64,000 nucleotides of DNA, taken from positions 1 to 64,000 of the forward strand of contig CAMDBI010000021.1 in NCBI GenBank assembly GCA_945889005.1. Reading direction: 5' to 3'. This document shows positions 56,181-64,000 of this stretch, piece by piece. The position numbers and the translations under genes are program-made. This DNA comes from Bacteroides fragilis. Lineage in GTDB: Bacteria; Bacteroidota; Bacteroidia; Bacteroidales; DTGW01. The notes beneath the pieces were generated by a model, which searched no databases, had not been told where the DNA came from, and saw only the letters and a program-made list of their open reading frames with translations. The stretch's first letter is position 1. Each line of letters opens with the position of its first letter.

Positions 56181-57854
56181 ATGTTAAATATTATAAAAAG
56201 CTGTACGTTTTTGTTATTCTTTTCCTTTTTACATGAATATGTAAACGGGCAGGTTGAAATTTACCAGTTCTCATCTGAAACGAAGAAGGCATCTGATTTT
56301 AAGGTATATGTAAATGACCAGGAAGTATTTGTACACACTGCCCCTGCATCAATTTCTCTAGATCCGCTCAATTTGCAAGGTATGCCTACCCCTGCATTTG
56401 CCAGCTTTGGCTGCAGCGAAACGGTAACTGTAAGAGTAGAGCTCATTGGAGAATCACTAAATTCGGTGGAATTAAGACCCAGATCTAAAGGAATTAGCCC
56501 AACGATTAATGGTTCAGAATGTAGTTTTACAATGTCCAGTATGGACAAAATAATTGTACTGAAAAATGGTGATAAAAACAGAAGACTTTATCTGTTTGCA
56601 AATCCTTTGGAGGTAAACAAACCATCTCCCATCGATTCAAATGTAATTTATTATGCAGCAGGTCAAATATACGATGTAGGTGTTTTAAATACTCAACCTG
56701 GTCAAATTATTTATATCGAAGGAGGTGCCATAGTAAAAGGAAATATTAATGTGTATAATGATAGTAACGTGCAGGTGAAAGGTTTTGGAATTCTGGATGC
56801 GACAGGGAGGAATCCCAACCAAACAATCAGGGTAAATAATAGTCCTAACTTCACCATGGAAGGCATAACGATAGTAAATGAAAACAACTGGACTGTAGGC
56901 ATTTATATTTCGAATAATGTTGCAATTAAGGATGCGAAAATTATAGCCTATAATAACGTATACACAGATGGTCTTGATGTGCTGGGCTCCAGCCATATAT
57001 ACATAAACAATTGTTTTATTACCAGTGGAGATGATTGCATTTCAATTAAGACCGATAAATGGATTTTCGCTGGCAATGTTAACGATGTAGTTGTTGAAAA
57101 TTGTATACTCTGGAAAGAAAGAAGGGGTAATGCAATGACTATTGGCAAGGAAGTAGGCAAATATAAAGGAAATAGTCACTTAGGTATTAGAGATGTATAT
57201 TTTAGTAATATTGACGTAGCCTATGATGGAACGGTACCTGAGAGTCCATTTGGCAGAGCCGCAATTTCGGTTTACAATGATGGTATGGGGTATGTAAAAA
57301 ATATTAATTGGACAAATATCAATATAGATGAAGCAAAAGAGAATTTAATAAATATTACTTCGGCAGCATCTGCAGAAGCTTTTGTTGATAGTATTAGCGT
57401 GACCAATGTAAACTTAACAGGAGGCGAACGGGTACCATCGATAATTTCCGGATATAATTTCCAGAAAAAAATTGAACATGTTGCGTTTGACAGTCTGATG
57501 ATTCATGGACAGCTTATTCTAAATCATGCTGCAGGAAACTTCACTATAAAAAATGCTGATGAAATTACTTTTGGGCCATCTTCACAAGTTGGTGTATATA
57601 ACACAATTGAAAGCAAAGAACATGTTAAGATATATCCAAATCCGGCAAACAATTTTTTTTATATTGAACCTTTTAGCAATGCAAAAGGTATAGTATTGTT
57701 ATACAGAATTGATGGTGTGGTTGTAAGGAAACAATACATTGAGCAAAAAACCTCCATAAGCACTATAGATCTGGCTCAAGGATTATACCTCTTTAAATAT
57801 TTTTCAGAGAATGGAAAAGTTGTAAAGGCGCAAAACCTTTATATAACTCGCTAA
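56181..57854 (+). CDS. Clan GH-N beta-helix enzyme with T9SS domain, 557 aa
   Basis: The signal peptide ends near YVNGQ. A N-terminal beta-sandwich (about 25-145) is followed by a beta-helix with GGAIVKGNINVY and GFGILDATG, then TDGLDVL near 261 and SGDDCISIK near 281-289, the paired acidic motifs of GH28/GH49. The position of GHG reads GNAMTIG, and the RIK motif is missing. The T9SS sorting domain (IYPNPANNFFYI ... GLYLFKY) closely resembles that of the preceding gene, including VVRKQYI. Expected to be a surface exo- or endo-hydrolase on a uronate- or glucan-type polymer. Confidence 0.8.
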   Translation: MLNIIKSCTFLLFFSFLHEYVNGQVEIYQFSSETKKASDFKVYVNDQEVFVHTAPASISLDPLNLQGMPTPAFASFGCSETVTVRVELIGESLNSVELRPRSKGISPTINGSECSFTMSSMDKIIVLKNGDKNRRLYLFANPLEVNKPSPIDSNVIYYAAGQIYDVGVLNTQPGQIIYIEGGAIVKGNINVYNDSNVQVKGFGILDATGRNPNQTIRVNNSPNFTMEGITIVNENNWTVGIYISNNVAIKDAKIIAYNNVYTDGLDVLGSSHIYINNCFITSGDDCISIKTDKWIFAGNVNDVVVENCILWKERRGNAMTIGKEVGKYKGNSHLGIRDVYFSNIDVAYDGTVPESPFGRAAISVYNDGMGYVKNINWTNINIDEAKENLINITSAASAEAFVDSISVTNVNLTGGERVPSIISGYNFQKKIEHVAFDSLMIHGQLILNHAAGNFTIKNADEITFGPSSQVGVYNTIESKEHVKIYPNPANNFFYIEPFSNAKGIVLLYRIDGVVVRKQYIEQKTSISTIDLAQGLYLFKYFSENGKVVKAQNLYITR

Positions 57855-57883
57855 AGAACTGAAAATATTTAATCATTATGATC

Positions 57884-58005
57884 CAATGTCGTTTAGTTAA
57901 CATTCTTCTTTTTTACACCCATCCCCTAAAGGGGTGAAAATGAAGTCCCCTTTAGGGGATTTTGGGGTAATTAAAAAGTTAATATTTCTTAACTAAACGA
58001 CATTG
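57884..58005. mobile_element. MITE-like element, copy 2
   Basis: This 122-bp element matches copy 1 (18915-19036) over its whole length with only a handful of base differences, including the terminal repeat CAATGTCGTTTAGTTAA and the internal CCCCTAAAGGGG/CCCCTTTAGGGG pair. No target duplication is seen here. It lies in a gap between two beta-helix enzyme genes; short TAGTAAT repeats follow at 58006-58032. The rest of the gap to 58182 shows no gene. Confidence 0.9.
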
Positions 58006-58188
58006 ATTAGTCATTAGTAATTAGTAATTATTTTTGTTAAATACAATCTGACGATTTTTCCGAAACAAAGAATTTCACTTTGAAGTAGATGTATTATGGT
58101 TATAGAGTTTAAAAGTCATAAGTAACACATTTTTCTCACTTAGTGAGTTAAAATATTTTTCAATATTTTTACAATTAACAACTTGAAC

Positions 58189-61100
58189 ATGCGAATTATG
58201 AAAACAAAAGTACGAATGAAGCATTTACCTTTTCTAATGAAGGTTGCAGTATCACTAATAGTATATTTTAATTCAATAAACCTTTATGCCCAATGTGACT
58301 CTACGCTCAGAAATGGCGATTTTGAAGTTGTAAAACTAGATGTTGTTGAGGTATTTAAAAATCAGGCATGTTACGATGTGAATAGTAATTATATTTTGCG
58401 TGTTAACAACCAAGTAGTGCCTTTATTGGAGCACAAATATTACGAATATGTAGGTGCACCAAATATTCATTTAAACGTACTTTTTGCGAGTTTTTATTTT
58501 ACCGATACAGTAATTGTTGAAATTAAAAAAACATCGTCATCCATTGGTACTTACTCTATTAGTCCGTTAAAATTTAATATTACCCCGGAGAAAACCAGTA
58601 ATACTTTAACCTTTGCTATCAATAGTCCAAAACAATTGTATATTGATATTGATGGAACAGAAATATTATTATTTGCCGAGGCAAAACTAACCAATAAGCC
58701 ACAGGAATCAGGAACAGGTATTTTTAATATTACGAGTTATGGTGCCAGTTCAAATAGCAATTATACAGTAAATCAGGCTACTGCTATTCAAAACGCCATT
58801 AACGCTGCCTCTGCTTATGGCATTTCAAATGGCACCAGAGGTACTGTTTATGTTCCTGCCGGGCTATATTATACAACCAATCTCGATTTGAAAGACAGCC
58901 TTAATATTTACCTCGAGGGGGGCGCTGTTATTCGCGGTACAGGCCGATCGGACGATTACGGCACAGGTACAGGCCGATTGTCTATGTTTAATGCTGAAGG
59001 TAGTGCATCAAACTTTATAGAAAATGTAAAAATATACGGCCCCGGCATTATCGATGCCAATGGTGTAGCCACAGCCAAAGTAGATAATATAGCTGATTTG
59101 TACGATAAAATAAACTTACGCAATGGTCATTTACTGAGGTTGATTTCGATGGACTATGTCAAAAATATCGATATTGAAGATGTTATAGCCATGGAAGGTT
59201 CGTCGTGGCAGTTAAGTTTTCATGAGTCGGAAAAAATTAATATTGAACGGGTAAAAGTGATTGGACACCGAACCATGAAATGGAATGATGGCATTGATGT
59301 AAGCGCCTGCAAAAACGTGGTAATACGCGATTGTTTCGCTATTGGCTTCGATGATAATTTCTGCATTAAAGATGATGCGTACCAGGTTTCTGAAAATATT
59401 CTTATTGAAAATGCTGTAGGATATTCGCATTCCCGCACATTTAAAATTGGTTTTCAAGCTGGAGCCGGCGTTCGTAATTGCACCATAAGAAATGTAGACG
59501 CTGTTCGTTCGCGCCATGCGTGCCATTTAATGCAGTCGACCGGAACAGGAGCCACCTGGGAGGATATTTTAATTGAAAACTATGTTGTTGAAAAACTGCA
59601 ACCATCAGATCCTTTAGATAGTAGTGAACCTGCACCTTTTCGGATTCAATTGTCGCTCGATAATGGTATTGCTAAAAATATCGCTGTAAAAAATTTCACC
59701 TTCTTAGGAGATAATTATGCCAGTTCGCCTTACGATAGCGACCTGGATCAGGAAGGCATAAATACTACCATTAATAATATTGCATTTACCAATTTCAAAG
59801 TAGGTGGTAATTATGCAACAAATAATGTTCAGGCTTATTTGGATGTGAACACGGCTACAAATATTACTTTTAACACCGATCAGGCCAATAAGGCGCCGGT
59901 ATACAGCAATGTACCGGTTTCGGCAATTTTGGGCAGCAATGCTACACCTAAATATTGGCAACTGACCGGTTCAGGCGCTTTTGAAGACGCTACAGCCGGG
60001 CGCAGTGGCCGTGCAATTAGCCTTGAACCACACGCTGGTGGTTCTTATTGGCAACAGCAATTATGCAACCTAAACGTTGGCAGCACCTATTGGTTAAAAG
60101 GTTTTATAAAAACCGAAAATATAAGTGGTGGTTACGCTGCAATGGTGGTTGGGCAATCCGACACTTCGCAAAAGGTTTCAGGCACAACAGGCTGGTCCGA
60201 AGTATCCATTGAGTTTGTTGCTGATGCTCAAACTAAAAATATATTTTGCCTGTTCGATGCCACCAACGGCAAAGCCTTTTTCGATGATATAACTTTTATT
60301 GCAACACCAACCGGGGTGTCTGTTGAGCCTTCAATATTGAGCATTACAAAGGGTGACACTAAACAATTGCGGGCATCGGCCATTCCTGAAAATGGACTGG
60401 ATTTGGGCTATTCATGGCAATCAAACAATCCTTCTGTGGCCTTCGTCGATCAAAACGGCTTGCTTACAGCTATTGCAGCGGGTAATGCCGACATTATAGC
60501 CATTTCGAAATATAACAATAGCTTTTCCGATACCTGTACCGTAAAAGTTCTTGATAAGGTAATTATTAAAAATTACTTTTTGGAAGCCGAAAGCGCATCC
60601 GGACAAACCCTTTTTAGTCCTTTTGAAGTGGTTGATGACAATTCTGCTTCCGGCAAAAAATATATAGTAACAAATTTGAGCAATACTACGGCCAGTAATG
60701 CTATTACAGGTCAGGCAGCTTATACTTTTGAACTGGCTGAAAACACAAACGTTACATTTTCGGTTATTGCCGATTTTCCGGCAGGTGGCGACGATTCTTT
60801 CTTTTATAAAATGGATAATGGATCCTGGCAAACACAGAATGGCCAAACAACCTCTGGGTGGGATACTTTGGAGATAAATGAATTTAATTCATTATCGGCT
60901 GGCACACACACACTTACTTTATTACGACGCGAAAATGGGGCTAAAATCGACAAAGTTTTTTTTAGTACACCTAAAGCAGTTATTATTACAGATTCAGTTG
61001 CGGTTATAGTCCCTGTTGACAAACTAGTGCTTTCGGCAGCAAGCATTTCGCTTGCAAAAGGTCAGTCAGGCACACTTACTACACAAATATTTCCGGCAGA

Positions 61101-61818
61101 TGCTACAATTAAAGCAATAACCTACAGCTCCGGCAGCCCATCGGTTGCTACGGTTAGCCAAAGTGGGCTGGTGACTGCAATTGCAGTGGGCAGCGCAACA
61201 ATTACCGTTACCTCGGCTGCCGATGGAAGCAAAACCGATGTGTGCACGGTTACGGTAACGCCTGCTGTTGTTGCAGTGGACAGCATTAAAATAGCACCGA
61301 AAAGTTTGGCATTGGCGATTGGGCAAACAAGCACCCTGGGCACCACGGTGTACCCGGATGGTGCTACCAATTCAGCTGTTACCTACAGCTCCGGCAGCCC
61401 ATCGGTTGCTACGGTTAGCCAAAGTGGGCTGGTGACTGCAATTGCAGTGGGCAGCGCAACAATTACCGTTACCTCGGCTGCCGATGGAAGCAAAACCGAT
61501 GTGTGCACGGTTACGGTAACAGACCCTGGAACAAACCTGATATTGGATAAATTGAACGAAAGTTTACGAGCATATCCCAATCCGTTTAATAATCAGGTTG
61601 TTGTTACATTTAACACTAAACCAAATTCAAATATAGCCATTACCCTGCACAATGTAACCGGAAAAGAATTAATTATTAATCACTACAAACCCCAAACATT
61701 AGTTAATAATGAGCTTGTATTAAGTACAGCTCATTTACCTGGTGGAGTTTATTTTATAAAAGTAATGGTGGGTACAAATATTAATACAAGTAAAATAATA
61801 AAACTGGTAAAACATTAA
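58189..61818 (+). CDS. Clan GH-N beta-helix enzyme with CBMs, three Big2 modules and T9SS domain
   Basis: I take the ATG at 58189; 58198 (MKTKVRMKHLPF) is equally possible. After a signal peptide (to NLYAQ) come an N-terminal beta-sandwich (about 30-165), a beta-helix (176-560) with WNDGIDVSAC near 365 and GFDDNFCIKDD near 385, a CBM4_9-like domain (587-704), a Big2 module (707-789), a CBM6/35-like domain (794-929), two further Big2 modules (942-1024, 1030-1112) and a T9SS sorting domain (AYPNPFNNQVVVTF, from about 1124). GHG and RIK motifs of polygalacturonase are absent (YSHSRTFKIG occupies that region). The last two Big2 modules share an exact 140-bp DNA repeat. Confidence 0.8.
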   Translation: MRIMKTKVRMKHLPFLMKVAVSLIVYFNSINLYAQCDSTLRNGDFEVVKLDVVEVFKNQACYDVNSNYILRVNNQVVPLLEHKYYEYVGAPNIHLNVLFASFYFTDTVIVEIKKTSSSIGTYSISPLKFNITPEKTSNTLTFAINSPKQLYIDIDGTEILLFAEAKLTNKPQESGTGIFNITSYGASSNSNYTVNQATAIQNAINAASAYGISNGTRGTVYVPAGLYYTTNLDLKDSLNIYLEGGAVIRGTGRSDDYGTGTGRLSMFNAEGSASNFIENVKIYGPGIIDANGVATAKVDNIADLYDKINLRNGHLLRLISMDYVKNIDIEDVIAMEGSSWQLSFHESEKINIERVKVIGHRTMKWNDGIDVSACKNVVIRDCFAIGFDDNFCIKDDAYQVSENILIENAVGYSHSRTFKIGFQAGAGVRNCTIRNVDAVRSRHACHLMQSTGTGATWEDILIENYVVEKLQPSDPLDSSEPAPFRIQLSLDNGIAKNIAVKNFTFLGDNYASSPYDSDLDQEGINTTINNIAFTNFKVGGNYATNNVQAYLDVNTATNITFNTDQANKAPVYSNVPVSAILGSNATPKYWQLTGSGAFEDATAGRSGRAISLEPHAGGSYWQQQLCNLNVGSTYWLKGFIKTENISGGYAAMVVGQSDTSQKVSGTTGWSEVSIEFVADAQTKNIFCLFDATNGKAFFDDITFIATPTGVSVEPSILSITKGDTKQLRASAIPENGLDLGYSWQSNNPSVAFVDQNGLLTAIAAGNADIIAISKYNNSFSDTCTVKVLDKVIIKNYFLEAESASGQTLFSPFEVVDDNSASGKKYIVTNLSNTTASNAITGQAAYTFELAENTNVTFSVIADFPAGGDDSFFYKMDNGSWQTQNGQTTSGWDTLEINEFNSLSAGTHTLTLLRRENGAKIDKVFFSTPKAVIITDSVAVIVPVDKLVLSAASISLAKGQSGTLTTQIFPADATIKAITYSSGSPSVATVSQSGLVTAIAVGSATITVTSAADGSKTDVCTVTVTPAVVAVDSIKIAPKSLALAIGQTSTLGTTVYPDGATNSAVTYSSGSPSVATVSQSGLVTAIAVGSATITVTSAADGSKTDVCTVTVTDPGTNLILDKLNESLRAYPNPFNNQVVVTFNTKPNSNIAITLHNVTGKELIINHYKPQTLVNNELVLSTAHLPGGVYFIKVMVGTNINTSKIIKLVKH
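61120..61259 (+). repeat. 140-bp exact direct repeat, copy A (Big2 module)
   Basis: Identical to 61381-61520; period 261 bp (87 codons, one Big2 module). Confidence 0.95.
61381..61520 (+). repeat. 140-bp exact direct repeat, copy B (Big2 module)
   Basis: Identical to 61120-61259. The 121 bp between the copies differ from the corresponding part of the first module. Confidence 0.95.
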
Positions 61819-61891
61819 GTTATTAAGCGTCAGAATAATAAGGCATTATTGATTGGGCGTTTTAAAAGATGGTATATAATAACCAATAATT

Positions 61892-63982
61892 ATGAAAGTA
61901 GCAGTAAAAAAAAATATAGAACGTAGTATTTTGAATGTCATAATTTTAACAACAATGCTGTTTGTTAGTTTTCAAAATTTATACGCACAGTGCACGGCCG
62001 GCATTAAGAATGCCGGATTCGAAGAAACCGGTAATGTTATAGCGTATCCGGTTCCCGCATGTTATCCAATATCCGACGATTACGTAATTCGTGTGAACGG
62101 AACCAATGTGCCCGTAATAAAGCACGAATACTACCCATATGTAGGAGCAACCAGCAAAGTATTGAATGTATTGCATGCGAGTTTTTATTTCAAAGGCACA
62201 GCTGTGATTGAAATAGAGAAGCAATCTGCTTCAATAAACAGTTTTACTATTAGTCCTAAAAAATATAATATAGCACCAATTGAGCCAGACAGCAAAACCC
62301 TAAAGTTTGCCATTAACGAGCCTAAACACTTGTATATCAACATAAATGACACAGAAATTTTACTGTTTGCCGAAAACATACTCACCAATCAACCTGCAAG
62401 CAGCGGAGTGGGAATTTATAACATTACCAATTACGGGGCAGGCTCAAACAACAACAGCACCGTTAATCAAAAATCAAAAATTCAGGCTGCCATTGATGCT
62501 GCCTCGTCCTATGGAACTCCTTCGGCTCCGGGTACAGTATATGTTCCGGCCGGTGTTTATTACACTACCGATTTAAAATTAAAAGACAATGTAAATCTTT
62601 ATCTCGAAGGAGGCTCAGTATTGCGCGGTACTGGCAATTCTGACAATTATGGATCGGGAACAAGCACAAAAACGGTACTAAGGCTAGATGGTAGTTCAAG
62701 TAACAGAATTGAAAACGTTAAAATATATGGTCCGGGTTTCATTGACGCAAACGGTGTTTCTACCGCTGAAGCTCCTAATGTGCCCGACTTTGACGACAAA
62801 ATAAATGATCGGACCGGTCATAAGATGCGTTGTATTGATGCTGACTATATTCGTAACATTACGGTTGAAGATGTTCTTGTAAGAGAGGGAACTTCCTGGC
62901 AGGTAAGTTTTCATGAAGGTAATGATCTTTCTGTTGAAAGGGTAAAAGTAATTAGCCATCGCATTATGAAGCACAACGACGGTATTGACGTTAGCGCCTG
63001 CCAGGATGTGGTTATCCGCAATTGTTTTGCTCTTGGTTTTGATGATAATTTTTGTATTAAGGATGACCCTTACCAGCCTTCACAAAACATTTTGATTGAA
63101 AATATATTAGGCTATTCACATTCGCGAACATTTAAAATTGGCATGCAGGCTTATAATGCTGCACGTAATTGTACCATTAAAAATGTGGATGTAATAAGGT
63201 CGCGTCAGGCTTGTCATTTGCAGCAAATAAGAGGTGGAAATGCAATTTGGGAAGATATTTTGATTGAAAACTTCACCATTGACTATAACCTTCAGGCTTC
63301 TGACCCTTTTGATATTCGTGAACCAGCACCATTTTGTATAGAACTGGAAATGGATGGTGGTATTGCTCGTAATATAACAGTTAAAAATTTTACATATCTG
63401 GGCGATAATTGGAGCAACTCCGGTTTCGACAGCGATATGGATCAGTTTAGTGGTGTGAATACGGTTATCGACAGTATTTCCTTTGTTAATTTTAAAGTGG
63501 GCGGTAGTTACGCAATTTCACCCGAGTTAGCCAATATGGACACCAACAGAGCTACAAATGTTACTTTTAAAATAGATTTAAATAACCAGGCCCCTGAGTA
63601 CAAAAATGTACCAATTCCCGCTTCAAGCACAACAGATACATGTACAGATAGTGTAACAGACCCTGGTACAAACCTGATATTGGATGAATTGAACGAAAGT
63701 TTACGAGCATATCCCAATCCGTTTAATAATCAGGTTATTGTTGAATTTAACAGAAAAATTCATTCGAATGTACAGATTTATTTACTCGATGTTATGGGTA
63801 AAGCGTTTTTTTATGAACGTTACAAACCCCAAATTTCAGTTAACGACGAATTTAAAATAAATACCTCTCAATTGTCGGGAGGATTGTATTTCCTGATTGT
63901 AATGGATGAGTCAGAAAAAAACATTATTAAAACCATCAGACTAATAAAAAATAATTCAAGAGATACTGCTGAAAAGCTCTAA
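61892..63982 (+). CDS. Clan GH-N beta-helix enzyme with T9SS domain, 696 aa
   Basis: This is a paralogue of the preceding gene: signal peptide to NLYAQ, the same N-terminal sandwich with ACYPISDDYVIRVNG, and a beta-helix with HNDGIDVSAC near 361 and GFDDNFCIKDD near 382. It lacks the CBM and Big2 modules; the helix is joined by DTCTDSVTDPGTNL, which looks like the leftover end of a Big2 module, to a T9SS sorting domain (AYPNPFNNQVIVEF) nearly identical at DNA level to that of the neighbour. GHG and RIK motifs are absent. It probably attacks the same or a related linkage. Confidence 0.8.
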   Translation: MKVAVKKNIERSILNVIILTTMLFVSFQNLYAQCTAGIKNAGFEETGNVIAYPVPACYPISDDYVIRVNGTNVPVIKHEYYPYVGATSKVLNVLHASFYFKGTAVIEIEKQSASINSFTISPKKYNIAPIEPDSKTLKFAINEPKHLYININDTEILLFAENILTNQPASSGVGIYNITNYGAGSNNNSTVNQKSKIQAAIDAASSYGTPSAPGTVYVPAGVYYTTDLKLKDNVNLYLEGGSVLRGTGNSDNYGSGTSTKTVLRLDGSSSNRIENVKIYGPGFIDANGVSTAEAPNVPDFDDKINDRTGHKMRCIDADYIRNITVEDVLVREGTSWQVSFHEGNDLSVERVKVISHRIMKHNDGIDVSACQDVVIRNCFALGFDDNFCIKDDPYQPSQNILIENILGYSHSRTFKIGMQAYNAARNCTIKNVDVIRSRQACHLQQIRGGNAIWEDILIENFTIDYNLQASDPFDIREPAPFCIELEMDGGIARNITVKNFTYLGDNWSNSGFDSDMDQFSGVNTVIDSISFVNFKVGGSYAISPELANMDTNRATNVTFKIDLNNQAPEYKNVPIPASSTTDTCTDSVTDPGTNLILDELNESLRAYPNPFNNQVIVEFNRKIHSNVQIYLLDVMGKAFFYERYKPQISVNDEFKINTSQLSGGLYFLIVMDESEKNIIKTIRLIKNNSRDTAEKL

Positions 63983-63984
63983 TT

Positions 63985-64000
63985 ATGTATACTATGAAAA
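63985..64000 (+). CDS. Possible start of a further gene (3' partial)
   Basis: An ATG at 63985 and another at 63994 follow two bases after the last stop; the window ends before any identity can be judged. Confidence 0.25.

Overview
The window is a low-GC chromosomal segment from a member of the Bacteroidota, most likely class Bacteroidia (Bacteroidales or Marinilabiliales-like). The evidence is indirect but consistent. Many secreted proteins end in type IX secretion (T9SS) sorting domains. Promoter -7 boxes of the TAnnTTTG type occur upstream of several genes. There is a hybrid two-component system next to a polysaccharide utilization locus, a futalosine-pathway menaquinone gene and an HldD heptose epimerase. 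No rRNA or tRNA gene was seen, so genus and species cannot be assigned.

Positions 1-9.4 kb hold mostly housekeeping and envelope genes: the 3' end of a PKD-repeat T9SS protein, a PolB-like exonuclease, a small beta-barrel protein, hldD, a broken MazF-type toxin remnant, mqnD, an alkaline-phosphatase-fold protein that seems to have lost catalytic residues, crcB, fabD and a secreted von Willebrand A protein.

Positions 9.5-22.8 kb are an iron-sulfur region: sufB, sufC, sufD, sufS, sufE, sufT, then queG, an Nfu-type scaffold, a dihydroorotate-dehydrogenase-like gene and an Rrf2 regulator with three cysteines. A 17-bp Fur/PerR-type palindrome lies at the predicted sufB transcription start. The suf series is broken up by accessory DNA at almost every junction: a four-helix-bundle gene framed by inverted arrays of short repeats (sufB/sufC), a hairpin repeat (sufC/sufD), two toxin-antitoxin-like pairs and a STAND-type ATPase (sufD/sufS), a 122-bp MITE-like element with a perfect 10-bp target duplication (sufE/sufT), and a VapBC pair after sufT.

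Positions 23-34.4 kb hold a large LamG-cohesin-dockerin T9SS protein, ribE, rnr (RNase R), a second VapBC pair, a LacZ-type GH2 beta-galactosidase, a TPR/membrane protein and ruvC.

Positions 34.4-64 kb are a polysaccharide utilization locus. A one-protein hybrid two-component sensor/regulator is transcribed divergently from a long plus-strand series: a TonB-dependent receptor resembling the Xanthomonas/Caulobacter type, a beta-helix T9SS protein, a GH115-like enzyme, a GH2 enzyme with a uronate-recognition NxK motif, a T9SS protein with duplicated unknown domains and seven FN3 modules, a GH-A-clan lipoprotein, and four GH28/GH49-like (clan GH-N) beta-helix enzymes with T9SS tails. No SusD is visible. 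The inferred job is sensing and degrading a glucuronic- or galacturonic-acid-containing polysaccharide at the cell surface, with import and final hydrolysis in the periplasm. The enzymes of the last 11 kb show signs of recent domain shuffling: an exact 140-bp internal repeat, nearly identical sorting-domain DNA in two genes, and a second MITE copy.

All family names come from motif reading and memory of the families; no search was run.
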